Positions 1 to 10,039 are shown, counted from the stretch's first letter. The stretch: 64,000 bases of DNA from Cordylochernes scorpioides (GCA_030710605.1 CP092865.1:140019505-140083504); one strand, 5' to 3'. A program made the numbers and translations. Notes: a model not told the origin generated them from the letters alone.

Positions 1-2
1 TG

Positions 3-911
3 GTCCTTGTAGACGCGTACACCAAATGGCTGGAGATTGTCATCATAAAGGACATTACGAGCAGGACTATCATAGGACATCTTAGGGAGATCTTTGCCAG
101 ATTTGGATTACCTGAAATTTTGGTAACCGATAATGGCCGACAATTTGTCTCAAGTGAATTTGAAGAATTTACAACAATAAATGGAATAAGACACACAAAA
201 ACGAGTCCGTACAATCCCAGTACTAATGGCTTAGCTGAGCGTTATGTACGTGAATTCAAAAACTCTTTACGAAAGAACCAAGGAAAGGACAGTATAGAAA
301 TTAATCTACAGCGATTTTTATTCACCCATAGAGCTTTTCCTCAAACGGTATTAAAAGAGTCTCCCGCGGAACTTTTAATGAAAAGAAGTTTAAGATCCAG
401 ATTTTCAAATTTGATTCCGAAAATGGCGAAGGTGGGAGAGGTGTACCATGATGCCGTGAGGAAGCAAGAGAATTTTTCGGTCGGCTCTGATGTGTATTTC
501 CGGAGTTTTGCTAACGGACCAAAATGGAAAAGGGGCAGGATCATGGAACTACTGAGCAGCCGACATTACCTTATAGAAGACGAAGGCCGTTATGTGAAAA
601 GACACATAAATCAACTAAGGCCAGTTATCAAGAAAGAAGTTCCTGAAGTGAGAGATTTGGTATTGCCGGGTACATCAAGAGACTTTATACTTCCTGGCAC
701 TTCTAGAGATCACCCTAGGCTTGGAGGACAGGAGAAGAAAATGGAAGAAGCCCCGGAGGTGGACGAAGAATTGAAAGGAGCGGAGTCTTCAGCACAAGAG
801 GACACTCCAGAACCAGAACCGGGCCCTGCTGCTGCGTCTGTCTCTGTCCCTGTGCGCAGTCCAAGACCGCAGCGATCCAGAAGACCGCCAGACCGGCTGC
901 ACTACTATTAA
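3..911 (+). CDS. Gypsy-type retrotransposon integrase, 5'-truncated by window edge
   Basis: The frame is open from the first bases of the window to the stop at 909-911, about 302 residues; the true start lies upstream. This is the C-terminal part of a Gypsy/Ty3-type Pol, the integrase that joins element cDNA to host DNA in the nucleus. The DDE core is visible: D in VDAYTKW (residue 4), D in VTDNGRQF (residue 43) and E in NGLAER (residue 79), with 35 residues between the second D and the E, as expected for DD35E. A basic C-terminal region with a GxDVYFR...KRGRI...YLIEDEG pattern resembles the small beta-barrel that follows Gypsy integrases. The last 100 residues are rich in E, P and S. No frame break is seen in this part. 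A purine-rich tract and a likely LTR follow directly. The family call is firm; the clade is not. Confidence 0.9.
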   Translation, partial: VLVDAYTKWLEIVIIKDITSRTIIGHLREIFARFGLPEILVTDNGRQFVSSEFEEFTTINGIRHTKTSPYNPSTNGLAERYVREFKNSLRKNQGKDSIEINLQRFLFTHRAFPQTVLKESPAELLMKRSLRSRFSNLIPKMAKVGEVYHDAVRKQENFSVGSDVYFRSFANGPKWKRGRIMELLSSRHYLIEDEGRYVKRHINQLRPVIKKEVPEVRDLVLPGTSRDFILPGTSRDHPRLGGQEKKMEEAPEVDEELKGAESSAQEDTPEPEPGPAAASVSVPVRSPRPQRSRRPPDRLHYY

Positions 912-920
912 GAGGGGAGA
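910..920 (+). promoter_or_regulatory. Polypurine tract of the Gypsy element
   Basis: Directly after the integrase stop lies aagaggggaga, followed by TGTG. This is the position and composition of the plus-strand primer of an LTR retrotransposon. Confidence 0.6.
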
Positions 921-1320
921 TGTGTTGTGTATGTAAATTGTTAAATATCTGTATGTATTTTGCATGTTTTTTATTATTAATAAGTAAATATTGTAGTAAC
1001 GTATGGTTGTTGTATCTTGTTGGATGAATGCAGTGTGGCATGTTGGTTTGCAGTCGTGGTGGCCACAATGTTTAGAGTGGTTTCAGGCGTGATTGGGATT
1101 ACACAAAAGGACGAGGCATGTTGGTTGGCACCATAGAGATGGCGAGAGAGTGCGTTTAGCCGACACTGGTAGGGGAGAGATCTGTCTAGAGGCGTCTGTA
1201 AGCATTGTCCCCAAGCCGACTAATCTGTTTGAGTAAGAAAGGGCACACCTAGGAACCCGACTTGTTTTTCGGACCTCTTTCCTCCTTCTGGCATCGACTG
1301 TCACTCACTCGAAATTTTAT
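921..1320 (+). mobile_element. Probable 3' LTR of the Gypsy element
   Basis: The sequence starts with TGTG right after the polypurine tract. The segment near 1083-1125 (gcgtgattgggattacac and on) recurs at about 57183-57230, which supports a repeated LTR-like unit. The 3' edge is not resolved because no second LTR lies in the window; 1320 is an estimate. Confidence 0.5.
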
Positions 1321-1479
1321 TTGTCACTTTGGCAATTACATATACATTTATACAATACATGGAGACATAGATATATTGGAATATATTACAACATATATAT
1401 TTGTATATATATGACATTAACGGTGCAATTAAAGAGAAATTGACCAGTAGATAACGGCTGCGTGTTGTGACTAATACTG

Positions 1480-1740
1480 GGAGGAGACACTACACATACA
1501 AACACACACGCAAGCATATACAAACAAACAGAAACACACACACACACTCGAAAGCATACAAACACACTCGAAAGCATACAAACACACACGCAAGCAAATA
1601 CAAGCACACAGAAACAGTTACGCACGCACACGCAAGCATACTAGCACACAGAAACAGTTACGCACGCACACGCAAGCATACTAGCACACAGAAACACACA
1701 CGAAATCATACACACACACATTCGTACAGACACATAACTT
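1480..1740 (+). repeat. CA-rich tandem repeat (aagcata / acacaca units)
   Basis: Degenerate tandem units such as acacacgcaagcatac are repeated for about 260 bp. Reading frames on both strands here are products of the low-complexity composition. Confidence 0.85.
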
Positions 1741-2495
1741 CTAAACTTTATTTATATAGATGTTGCTGAGATGTAATTTAGAATCTCCAGAGAGAGTGAT
1801 ACAGGACAACATCAGGATGAGAGAAATTAATTGACCCAAGTTGGCGGCCAACATGTCACGTGACCCCTGCCATTTCCCAAGATGCACCACGCCCCATCCA
1901 ATCAAGCAGACAAAGCAATCTTATAATAAGTTTTTGTCTTTTTACAATTTTATTTTATTTATTAGAAAACTCTCTTTTAAAGAAAAAATTCTTTCTTTTT
2001 CACAGGCACAATATACTTTTCTTTAGCTAGGACTTAATTATGAATAGCAACGATGCACTGTGAATCACCCATGTAGAAACTTTACTAGTGATGATAAAGA
2101 ATGAGTTGCAACACCAGTTTTGGAAAATCCAGGCAACAACCCAACCTCTATATCTTCATAATTAAAGGGAGAGGTGCCCCTTCTGGTGCATACATATTAT
2201 CCTCCCGCAACTTTATATTATATGTATATGGAAATTAACTCTTTTTAGCATTGTTTTAATTGGATAATTCTCTAATATCTAGCATATTTTCATTCTCAAA
2301 TATTCCTTAAAGCTTTTTTTTCTTAATCTGTAAATTGTTTTTCTCGAATACACACAATACTTTACACAATTTGATTTCATTTAACTAAATTTGCATACCA
2401 ACCCTTTGTACATATATCAATTGTGTTGATATATTTTTTTTTATCTTTTCATCTAACTAACTTGCATACTAATTCTGTACATATTTAAAATATCT
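1741..2495. other. AT-rich stretch with no identified feature
   Basis: I see no coding pattern, RNA gene or long repeat. There are poly-T runs and pyrimidine repeats (tttctttctttc near 2500). Confidence 0.5.
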
Positions 2496-2592
2496 TTCTT
2501 TCTTTCTTTCAAAATTTTTGTTTATCTTTAAAGTTCAAGTGTCCCTAAGGGGACATAGCGCTTTAAGTCGAAATAAAGAATAAAGAATATGT
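2496..2592 (+). mobile_element. LINE 3' tail with hairpin and AATAAAG repeats
   Basis: The phrase gtccctaaggggacatagcg followed by ctttaa and tandem aataaag resembles the end of the LINE at about 63690-63740 (gtatcccttgcgggatatag, then cgctttggaaataaa). A short hairpin followed by an AATAAA-type tail is the usual 3' end of a non-LTR retrotransposon. Only the tail is visible here. Confidence 0.55.
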
Positions 2593-3018
2593 ATATAGAA
2601 AAATGTTTTTGCTTGAAAGATTGTATTTTCAAATAAAAAAGTAATTAATTGTGGAAAACATTTTGACATTTGAAAATCTATTTGAAATTTGATCTCAAAT
2701 GGAACCTATCCTGTGGATGTTATTTCTATGCGGAATCATGTGATGTCAGAACGGGACTTTGGGATTTATAGACGTGATCCAAACAACTCAATCTTCCATT
2801 TCAAACGACAAAAGGATCCTTGAATAACAAAGGACACTATTCTATAAAAGTCAATAAAATAATCCCTTGAATCAGTATTGAGTAAAATCAATCATTCCTC
2901 CAGGGAAAAGTCTTTTCAAAACATTCAATTCTCTAGCTTTCAGGTACGGACGTCCATCTACAGGAGAAAACCTGGTATAATGATACGCCAATAGAACATG
3001 AGTTAAATATAATCAGAT
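2593..3018. repeat. Unclassified dispersed repeat, partly shared with 41.4, 43.95 and 51.6 kb
   Basis: The segment around 2790-2960 (fragments such as ccagggaaaag and caatactgattcaaggg in reverse) recurs at 41393-41570, 43950-44010 and 51595-51670. It directly abuts the Copia insertion. No coding content is seen. Confidence 0.5.
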
Positions 3019-3023
3019 ACTAT
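3019..3023. repeat. Copia target-site duplication, left (ACTAT)
   Basis: ACTAT precedes the 5' LTR and is repeated at 7446-7450 after the 3' LTR, as left by integrase. Confidence 0.95.
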
Positions 3024-3266
3024 TGTTAGAAATGTGAAATTTATAGAGTCGCTGTTTCATCCCAAGTCGACCTTTGGCACATGTACACTGCGGCGGCGCC
3101 ACCTGATACCATGTGTGACGTCACTACTTACCCCTCCTCCCTTCCTGCCTGCTGCTGGCTGATTACAACTGTCATTCAATCCCTCTTTTGATTTTCTCTA
3201 AACTTGTATAACCAATAAATCAATTGGCACTCTGCTTTAACGAGTCATTCGTTAATATTTCCAATA
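3024..3266 (+). repeat. Copia 5' LTR
   Basis: 243 bp from TGTTAGAAAT to TTTCCAATA, matching the 244-bp copy at 7202-7445. It contains a CCAATAAATC stretch that could serve as polyadenylation signal. The promoter start site cannot be placed. Confidence 0.95.
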
Positions 3267-3284
3267 GGTTATGGGTCCTGACTA
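3267..3284 (+). promoter_or_regulatory. Candidate Copia primer-binding site
   Basis: ggttatgggtcctgacta begins directly after the 5' LTR, where minus-strand priming would start. I could not assign the complementary tRNA with certainty. Confidence 0.45.
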
Positions 3285-3344
3285 CGCCCCAAATTTGAAG
3301 AAGCAAACCTAAAGTGAAACTGCTAAGCCTAACTCGTGCTAAAT

Positions 3345-4460
3345 ATGACGCACCTTGAGAATCAAGTCCGCCAGTTCAAAGGCAAAAACTTCTCCCTTTG
3401 GAAATTTCAGTTCCGACTACTATTAGAGCAAAATCAACTTTTGGATATCGTGGACGGCAAAGAAATCAAACCAGAGGTAAGTGACGCTACCTCTGCTATA
3501 CAGGATGCATGGCACGCCAAAGATATCAAAGCCCGAATGCTTATATCACAGGCACTTGAATTAAGATTTCTAGAACCTTTGATGTCCTGTAAAACTGCCG
3601 CTCAAATGTGGACAAGGCTCATGTCCATCCACGAACAGAGATCAGAGATCGCAATTGGCATGTTGTGGCAACAATTTTTTGACGCCCGAATGTCGTCATC
3701 AGAGGATGTCAGCAGCTATATCGCCAAGATTGAAAATCTTAGTGCAAGAATTCAGGATGCAGGAGGAACGATTACAGATGACCAGAAAGTGGCAAAGATA
3801 ATAAACTCTCTTCCTTCGAGCATGCGGTATTTCATCCCAGCATGGGAGTCTCAAGCGCCGATTACGCAGACTCTAGAGAACTTATCAGCACGTATTCTGA
3901 TTGAAGAATGTAGAAACCAGCAGGCCGATTCCTCGCAAGGTACAGCATTCTACCAACAGACTAAACCAAGAATCAAAGAAGATAACATAAAGAAGACTGA
4001 TTCAAGAAAGATATCAGAACTAAAGAAAAAGACTGAATGCCATTATTGTCACAAGATTGGTCATTGGTCACGGGAATGTCGGAAACGGATTGCCGACCAG
4101 CAGAAGAAAAACGAGAAGCGGAAGAACCAAGCAGGAGATTGTGATCATAAAGGTTTCAACGCTGATACCATCCTAAAGTGGAATGATTGCGACATATGGT
4201 GGGCAGATAGCGGAGCTAGCTGCAGCATGACCTTCCGACGTGAATGGTTCAAGTCCTTCACTCCGATCCACAACGATCATAGAATATACCTTGGAGACAA
4301 CACTTCCGTCCTTGCAGAAGGTAGAGGTGACATTGAAATCCTTGCCATGGTGAATGGAGAATGGATTACAACATATCAATCAGGAATGTGCTCTACTCTT
4401 CGAAGCTCAAGAAAAATTTGTTCAGCCTGGGAGTGTGCACTGAAAAGGGATACCGAGTAG
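3345..4460 (+). CDS. Copia Gag-protease frame
   Basis: The first ATG in frame is at 3345 (an in-frame GTG lies at 3336), giving about 371 residues. The N-terminal 200 residues show a Copia Gag pattern (GKNFSLWKFQFRLLLE, followed by a helical UBN2-like region). A zinc knuckle of form C-x2-C-x4-H-x4-C sits at about residues 232-245 and would bind the element RNA in the particle. The aspartic protease site reads WWADSGA, with the catalytic D at about residue 288. After roughly residue 342 the frame leaves the expected Copia protein and ends at 4460, while the next frame (-1) carries the continuation from about 4361. Typical Copia elements use one long frame, so this is either a decay indel or a recoding site. 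Everything upstream of the shift looks intact. Confidence 0.9.
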   Translation: MTHLENQVRQFKGKNFSLWKFQFRLLLEQNQLLDIVDGKEIKPEVSDATSAIQDAWHAKDIKARMLISQALELRFLEPLMSCKTAAQMWTRLMSIHEQRSEIAIGMLWQQFFDARMSSSEDVSSYIAKIENLSARIQDAGGTITDDQKVAKIINSLPSSMRYFIPAWESQAPITQTLENLSARILIEECRNQQADSSQGTAFYQQTKPRIKEDNIKKTDSRKISELKKKTECHYCHKIGHWSRECRKRIADQQKKNEKRKNQAGDCDHKGFNADTILKWNDCDIWWADSGASCSMTFRREWFKSFTPIHNDHRIYLGDNTSVLAEGRGDIEILAMVNGEWITTYQSGMCSTLRSSRKICSAWECALKRDTE

Positions 4461-7171
4461 ACATCGACAAGGATGAGCTGCGCATCTACTCAAGAAAAGA
4501 TCTGAAAGCAGTTGGACAACGCCAAGATGGGCTCTACAAGATGATGTTCCGAGTTACTTCATCTTCACAAGGATTTTCTGCAAAGATCAACAACCTCCAA
4601 CTGTGGCACGAAAGACTAGCACACATCTCACTCACCACTATTCGAGAAATGGCCAAGAAAGGATTGATCAACGGTTTTCAATCCGAGGACATAAAAGAAG
4701 ACGATTTCTTCTGTCAAGGCTGCCAAGAAGGAAAAGCTCACAGAAAGCTTAGTCATTTGTCTGAAACAAAAGAGTACAATCCTGGTGAGTTCATTCTAAG
4801 TGATATCTGCGGCCCTATGCCAACACAATCAATAGGAGGATCACTTTATTTCATTTTATTCAAAGATTATTCCAGTGGCTTTCGCCATATAGATTTCATT
4901 AGACACAAATTCGATATTTTACACAAATTTGAAAACTTTTCTAGATTCAGTTATAATCAAACAGGCAATAAAATTAAAGTGATTAGAACCGATAATGCAC
5001 TAGAATATACCAGTAAAGATTTCACAAATACTTGCAGAAAGTTCGGAATAGTGCATGAATTGTCAGCTCCATATGTTCACGAACAGATAGGGCGCGTAGA
5101 ACGAGACAATAGAACTATTGTCGAAGCAGCTCGATCGATGCTGTGCGCACGAAATCTTCCCGAAGAACTTTGGGCAGAAGCTTGCAATACTGCAACCTTC
5201 ATTCTAAACCGAACATTCACTAAACAAGCTCCCAATACCACACCCTATGAACTCTTTTTCGGAAGAAAAGTTAGTTTATATAATCTAAAGATTTTCGGCT
5301 GTGAAGCATGGTTGCATACACCTAAAGAACGTAGAAGGAAATGGGATAAGAAATCACAAAAGATGATTTTCTTAGGATACGATAAAACATGCACTAACTT
5401 TCGACTCTGGAACCCTTCTACTAGAAAGATTTCTATCTCTAAAGATGTTACTTTTAACGAGACAAAACTCCAACATTACGAACTAGAGGGAGAAAACCTC
5501 ATCCCAATAAACATTGACTTTAACCCGCCGGCACCACCGACCGAGGATGAATCACCTACAACGCTACAATTTCCCACGCCGCCCGCATTCCACCCGATGA
5601 TAACTCGATCTAAAAAGAAAGCAGATTCTTGTAACTACCATTTTGTCGATGAGCCTTCAACCTATAAAGATGCTATGGAAAGTCCAAATGCCGAAAAATG
5701 GTTGGATGCAATGAAAGAAGAAATAAAAACGTTAGAATCTAATAACACATGGTCACTCGAAACCTTACCAGACGGATATAAGCCAATAGGAAGTAAATGG
5801 GTTTATAAGCTAAAATCCCATCCCAACTCTACGGCACCTAAATTTAAGCCTAGACTTGTAGCTAAGGGTTACACACAAAGGAAGAACGTAGACTATTTCG
5901 ACACCTTCAGTCCTGTTGTCAGATATGATTCACTTCGAGTGTTAGTAGCAAACGCGGCATCAGAAAGAATGTTCTTAAAACAATTTGACGTAAATACTGC
6001 ATTTTTATATGGTGACCTAGACGAAGTCATATACTTAGAACAACCAGAAGGTTTCTCTCAAGGACACAATTTTGTTTGTAAACTACAAAAGAGTCTATAT
6101 GGACTGAAACAATCGTCCAGAAATTGGAATAGGAAGTTTAAATCCTTCTTAGAGAAACACAATTTTTTTCAATCTAATGCAGATCAATGTGTTTTCACCG
6201 GAACTATTAACGACACTCAAATGATCCTTGCTCTTTACGTCGATGATGGACTTCTCATGTCTCGGAACAAGGACGATATCGATTCTATCGTCCAGGAACT
6301 ATCTCACGAGTTCAATATAACGTCTAGAGATGCAGATTATTTCGTAGGACTTCAGATTGAACAATCAGAGGATAGATCGAAGATCTATATCCACCAATCT
6401 TCATACATAAACAAGATTTTAGATAAATTCAACATGATTGATTGCAAACCCGCAGCAGTACCCATGGACCCGAGTACAGTCCTAACTAAAGCTGATTGCC
6501 CAGACTTAGATAAAAATGGAAATTCACCAAAATTTCCTTACAGAGAAGCCGTAGGCTCACTAATGTTTGCCTCTTCTGTTTCTAGACCGGACATAGCTTT
6601 TGCAACATCACAGTTAAGTAAATACCTTGACAACCCAGGACAGACACACTGGACAGCAATTAAAAGTGTATTTCGCTACTTGAAAGCAACACCACAATTA
6701 GGAATATTGTACGCTAGCCATCAAGAGTTAACAGGTTACTCAGATAGCGATTATGCTAGGGACATTGATTCAAGGAAAAGTACTACAGGTTACATCTTCA
6801 TGTTAAACCATGGTGCTGTTTCATGGTCAAGCCAAAAGCAATCGACAGTTGCCCTCTCGACAACAGAAAGTGAATATATTGCTGCCTGTGCTGCTACTAA
6901 AGAAATGGTCTGGCTACGCAGACTTCTTAAGGATATCGGGATTAAGATGGACAGACCCACAGTACTCAACATGGATAATCAAGCAGCCATAAAGCTAGTG
7001 CAGAATCCCGAGTTCCATAAGAGAACGAAGCACATTGATGTACGATATCACTACATTCGTACTAAACAGGAAGATGGTGAGCTGATCACAGGATATGTCA
7101 GCACTCTTCAGCAGACGGCTGACCTCCTGACGAAACCTTTGGGACCGAAACACTTCAGGCGGCTCCTATAA
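4361..7171 (+). CDS. Copia Pol frame: integrase, reverse transcriptase, RNase H
   Basis: 936 codons open without interruption. The first ATG at 4361 is probably not a genuine start; this is the continuation of Pol in the -1 frame. Integrase zinc finger: H83, H88, C118, C121. Integrase catalytic D148 (SDICGPM), D211 (RTDNALE) and E247 (GRVERDN), with 35 residues between the last two. A KKxxxIFLGY motif at about 330-340 is typical of Copia. RT spans about 440-700, with FKPRLVAKGYTQ at 495-506 and the active-site YVDD at 626-629. RNase H starts near 790 (GYSDSDYA, STTESEY). The enzyme would copy the RNA to DNA in particles and integrate it. The frame ends just before the purine tract. All catalytic residues I can check are present. 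Confidence 0.95.
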   Translation: MDYNISIRNVLYSSKLKKNLFSLGVCTEKGYRVDIDKDELRIYSRKDLKAVGQRQDGLYKMMFRVTSSSQGFSAKINNLQLWHERLAHISLTTIREMAKKGLINGFQSEDIKEDDFFCQGCQEGKAHRKLSHLSETKEYNPGEFILSDICGPMPTQSIGGSLYFILFKDYSSGFRHIDFIRHKFDILHKFENFSRFSYNQTGNKIKVIRTDNALEYTSKDFTNTCRKFGIVHELSAPYVHEQIGRVERDNRTIVEAARSMLCARNLPEELWAEACNTATFILNRTFTKQAPNTTPYELFFGRKVSLYNLKIFGCEAWLHTPKERRRKWDKKSQKMIFLGYDKTCTNFRLWNPSTRKISISKDVTFNETKLQHYELEGENLIPINIDFNPPAPPTEDESPTTLQFPTPPAFHPMITRSKKKADSCNYHFVDEPSTYKDAMESPNAEKWLDAMKEEIKTLESNNTWSLETLPDGYKPIGSKWVYKLKSHPNSTAPKFKPRLVAKGYTQRKNVDYFDTFSPVVRYDSLRVLVANAASERMFLKQFDVNTAFLYGDLDEVIYLEQPEGFSQGHNFVCKLQKSLYGLKQSSRNWNRKFKSFLEKHNFFQSNADQCVFTGTINDTQMILALYVDDGLLMSRNKDDIDSIVQELSHEFNITSRDADYFVGLQIEQSEDRSKIYIHQSSYINKILDKFNMIDCKPAAVPMDPSTVLTKADCPDLDKNGNSPKFPYREAVGSLMFASSVSRPDIAFATSQLSKYLDNPGQTHWTAIKSVFRYLKATPQLGILYASHQELTGYSDSDYARDIDSRKSTTGYIFMLNHGAVSWSSQKQSTVALSTTESEYIAACAATKEMVWLRRLLKDIGIKMDRPTVLNMDNQAAIKLVQNPEFHKRTKHIDVRYHYIRTKQEDGELITGYVSTLQQTADLLTKPLGPKHFRRLL

Positions 7172-7191
7172 AACTTGAACGTTATAAATTT

Positions 7192-7201
7192 CAAGAGGGA
7201 G
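7192..7201 (+). promoter_or_regulatory. Copia polypurine tract
   Basis: aagagggag immediately precedes the 3' LTR start TGTTAG, the expected plus-strand primer. Confidence 0.8.
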
Positions 7202-7445
7202 TGTTAGAAAATGTGAAATTTATAGAGTCGCTGTTTCATCCCAAGTCGACCTTTGGCACATGTACACTGCGGCGGCGCCACCTGATACCATGTGTGACGT
7301 CACTACTTACCCCTCCTCCCTTCCTGCCTGCTGCTGGCTGATTACAACTGTCAATCTATTCCTCTTTTGATTTCCTCTAAACTTGTATAACCAATAAATC
7401 AATTGGCACTCTGCTTTAACGAGTCATTCGTTAATATTTCCAATA
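7202..7445 (+). repeat. Copia 3' LTR
   Basis: 244 bp, nearly identical to 3024-3266 and followed by the duplicated ACTAT at 7446-7450. Confidence 0.95.
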
Positions 7446-7609
7446 ACTATTTTACATAATTTTATAAAATTCTATAGATATATGTTATATTAACTATTAT
7501 ACAAATTGAGACAAAATATTCTAAAAATATATCTCTAATAAGAGGACAAACAAATAAATAAATATAGGAAAATAACTAAGGAAGCAAGGAATACATATTA
7601 GACTGTAGT

Positions 7610-8100
7610 TATCATTATTAGGAGATGTCTATCTGGTTCCCACCGTTACCAAAGGATACTCTGTTAGTTATATCCCCAAAAGGGGATATTGGGAGATAGA
7701 TTTTTTAAAATGTCTTCTTCTTCTTTCTTATCTCCACCCAATCATATTAGGGTGTTGCCTTTTAAAGCTTGAGACTTTTGAAAAGGAGATTTGACAACCA
7801 TTATGATTGGGTGAAGTAGAATGCGTCTACCTTTGTCATTAAGACTGAGAGCACTACTCAGTGGCAGGCCGACTTAGCTCCAAAAGAAATGGCCGCCTCT
7901 AACATGAAGAACAGACGCCATGTTCAGCCGCTCTTAACATGGAGTACAAACGCTGCTCATCCTGTATCTCTGGATTAGGAGCCCTTACAGGGTACTATCA
8001 GTCGGGCCAGCTGAGCCCAGGTTTTTTAGTGAGCTTGTTACTGCTCCCCCTCCTCCTTTTTCATCCGGGCTTGAGACCGGCAAAGGTGGAGTAGTAAACT
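7610..8100. repeat. Dispersed ~390-bp repeat, inverted relative to 51740-52090
   Basis: Text such as cgacttagctccaaaagaaa (7869-7888) and the tccgggcttgagaccggcaa hairpin-like end (8064-8083) recur in reverse complement at 51740-52090. The internal parts match in order, so both are copies of one element. No coding capacity is evident, and the class is unknown. Confidence 0.75.
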
Positions 8101-8104
8101 ATTA

Positions 8105-8475
8105 TTATTTTTATGAACAGATTATTCATTTTGATATTTATATTTTGCTACTCTGTAAACTTCCCTCATTGCCTCTCTGGTATTTTATAAATGTTGATTT
8201 CCTGCCCAGAAGTCCTCCTCTACGTGGCAGGCGGGAGCAGCACAAGTAAGGGACTGTCCTGTAGGGCGAAGTACGGTGTCGTGAGCCCCGAGCCGCTACG
8301 GTAACCGTGAACAGGGAATTCTGAAATGTGGCTGACTAACGGGGCAATGGTACCTCCCCTTTACATGGAGTGGACAAGACACCACCACCAAATGTAGATT
8401 TGTTTCCTTGCCATAAATAAATAGATATTTTTTCCTGAATTTTGTCTTTTTTAAATTTTCTAAGTGACAATATAT
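8105..8475 (+). repeat. LTR-like repeat (copy 1) split by an insertion at about 8206-8395
   Basis: The phrase tttgatatttatattttgct with gtaaacttccctcattgc, then tttgtct...aattttct...gtgac, is shared with 9850-9988, 11155-11215 and 19860-20030. In this copy the two halves are separated by a repeat also found at 47700-48030 and 61930-62340. Confidence 0.6.
8206..8395 (+). repeat. Dispersed repeat containing a cctgtagggcgaagta segment (copy 1)
   Basis: Shared with 47700-48030 and, inverted, 61930-62340. Hallmarks are agaagtcct...ctacgtggc, a cgagccgctacggtaaccgt segment and ggctgactaacgggg. The origin is unknown. Confidence 0.7.
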
Positions 8476-8819
8476 TTTAAAAATAAATAAAAGATTGATT
8501 GCGTTTCTAATTTTAAATTTATATAATCTTAACCTATAATATAGAAGCATATTTTTTCTATGATTAGAACTGATTTAGGTCGTGTAAATCAGAATGGAAG
8601 ATGATGGAGAAAAAGGCAATTTTTTCGATGCCAGCAAAAGAAGAAAACAGCCGGTTTGACTAGAAATAAATGGCTTGAAATCATCCAATTGCCACTGAGT
8701 CTGGGACTCATCACTTTGGTTGGCCTTCTCATCTATTACAAATGCTACCATAACCAACCACATTCCTTCGGTTCATCTTTATAAAATCTCTTTTGACCAT
8801 CTGAAAAACTACCATCTTT

Positions 8820-8900
8820 CTTTAAAGAGACAAGGGTCGCCTCTCCAGTCAAAAGAGACGTCAAAACTAGACGCACTCTTTCTTTATTCCTTTTTTTTTT
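8820..8900 (+). repeat. Fragment of the foldback repeat at 51125-51440
   Basis: agacaagggtcgcctctcc and the following tcaaaagagacgtcaaaac resemble the two arms at 51125-51170 and 51390-51440. Confidence 0.5.
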
Positions 8901-9047
8901 CAAAAGTAGAAGCGATTAAAAATTAAAATATCATCAAAGAGCTCTACTCGAAAGCTAGTCTAAGAGTGAGGAATAAATAAAAGGAACGTGTGAACTTTCA
9001 TCTTCTATGCTATCGCCCTCAATCTATCTACCCACTTCAACCGAGCG

Positions 9048-9298
9048 GTCAGTGAAGCTGACATAGCTTCATCAGGAAAGGAGACACTGGGGAACATGTC
9101 AGTGAAGCTGACATAGCTTCATCAGGAAAGGAGACACTAGGGAACGTGTCAGTGAAGCTGACATAGCTTCATCAGGAAAGGAGACACTAGGGAACGTGTC
9201 AGTGAAGCTGACATAGCTTCATCAGGAAAGGAGATACTGGGGAACATGTCAGTGAAGCTGACACAGCTTCATAAGAAAAGGAGATACTGGGGAACATG
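9048..9298 (+). repeat. 50-bp tandem repeat, five copies
   Basis: Each unit contains tgaagctgacatagcttca, which can fold as a small hairpin (tgaagct/agcttca), then tcaggaaaggaga. Copies differ by one or two bases. Confidence 0.95.
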
Positions 9299-9431
9299 GT
9301 GTCCTTTGTTCCATACACATTGTGCGACTTCACCTTTCACGTTTTCTTGGCAACGTAGATTTCATTTTGTCCACACTAGGTATAAAACAAGAGTATAACA
9401 GTGAAATTGTACTGAGATCAAGTTGATAAAT

Positions 9432-9600
9432 TACTGGAAAGGCATTTCCTGATCGTGCAACTTAAAAGTTGCTGATGGCTTGCGCCATCTATCGGAATAA
9501 ATATCAACTAATCGTTGATTTTTTAAATTATTATTCCTTAATTATACCCTTTCTTGATTAATCAAGGAAGTATATATTTGGCAATTCTGCCTGGTTCAAA
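9432..9600 (+). mobile_element. Fam-A repeat, partial
   Basis: Carries the Fam-A hallmarks ggcatttcctgatcgtgcaa, gctgatggcttgcgccatct, ggaataaatatcaac and ttgattaatcaag. The hammerhead part of the family is missing from this copy. Confidence 0.85.
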
Positions 9601-9699
9601 ATCACATTAATGCTGATACCATTCAGCAAGAGCAACCTAGTTCATGATAATTGAAACAGTGAATAATAATGTGAAGGTTATTCACATATTAAACAAAAT

Positions 9700-9775
9700 G
9701 TTAACGTGGGATTCAATCCCGGTTCATGACTGTCGGGAATCGAGCGTGTTACCCTCTCATCCACCGAGTTTTTTT
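9700..9775 (-). mobile_element. tRNA-derived SINE head (fragment)
   Basis: Read on the minus strand, a tRNA-like segment with ggtggatgagagggtaa (A-box side) and a degenerate B box around cgggattgaatccc. It has the same overall layout as the SINE-1 heads elsewhere. Confidence 0.5.
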
Positions 9776-9849
9776 ATGGCCAATTCTGTGATAAGGAAAA
9801 AAATAAACGGTTATTTGATATTGTAGAAAAGTATTATATTATATTTTTT

Positions 9850-9988
9850 TATGTACAGGTTATCATTTTGATATTTATATACTCCGTAAACAGTCTATCT
9901 TGTAGTTTATACATTTTAATATGTTTTGCTTCATAATTAAATTTACGTTTTATTTTGAAGTTTGTCTTTCCTAATTTTCTATGTGACA
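9850..9988 (+). repeat. LTR-like repeat (copy 2), probable 3' part of a 5' LTR
   Basis: Related to 8105-8475 and 19860-20030. It ends in gtgaca two bases before a primer-site-like sequence, which suggests that this repeat family is an LTR. Confidence 0.6.
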
Positions 9989-9990
9989 TG

Positions 9991-10006
9991 TGGTGGAGAT
10001 GCTGGG
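9991..10006 (+). promoter_or_regulatory. tRNA-Ala-type primer-binding site
   Basis: tggtggagatgctggg is close to the complement of a eukaryotic tRNA-Ala 3' end including CCA. It sits where minus-strand priming is expected after an LTR. Confidence 0.55.
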
Positions 10007-10039
10007 TAGATTAGAGAAGACAAACTGAAGATCGCCGAG

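Larger units (their letters stand above)
3024..7445 (+). mobile_element. Copia (Ty1/copia) LTR retrotransposon, near full length
   Basis: The whole element is bounded by two LTRs and a perfect 5-bp duplication. The order is LTR, leader, gag-protease frame, integrase-RT-RNase H frame, purine tract, LTR. Integrase lies before reverse transcriptase, which defines the Copia superfamily. The two LTRs differ at only a few sites (one extra A near the start, a short patch near 3174/7353, one T/C near 3196), so the insertion is fairly young. One frame change just after the protease is the only obvious defect. Confidence 0.95.

Noticed and set aside
1386..1769. Cys/Val-rich and His/Thr-rich frames on opposite strands
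   Set aside because: Low-complexity CA repeat translated in several frames.
6790..6992. Small frames inside the Copia RNase H region
   Set aside because: Shadows of the Pol frame.
9048..9298. Hammerhead in the 50-bp repeat (minus-strand CCTGATGAAGCT hairpin)
   Set aside because: CTGATGA and a hairpin are present, but no GAAA follows and no stem III can be drawn.
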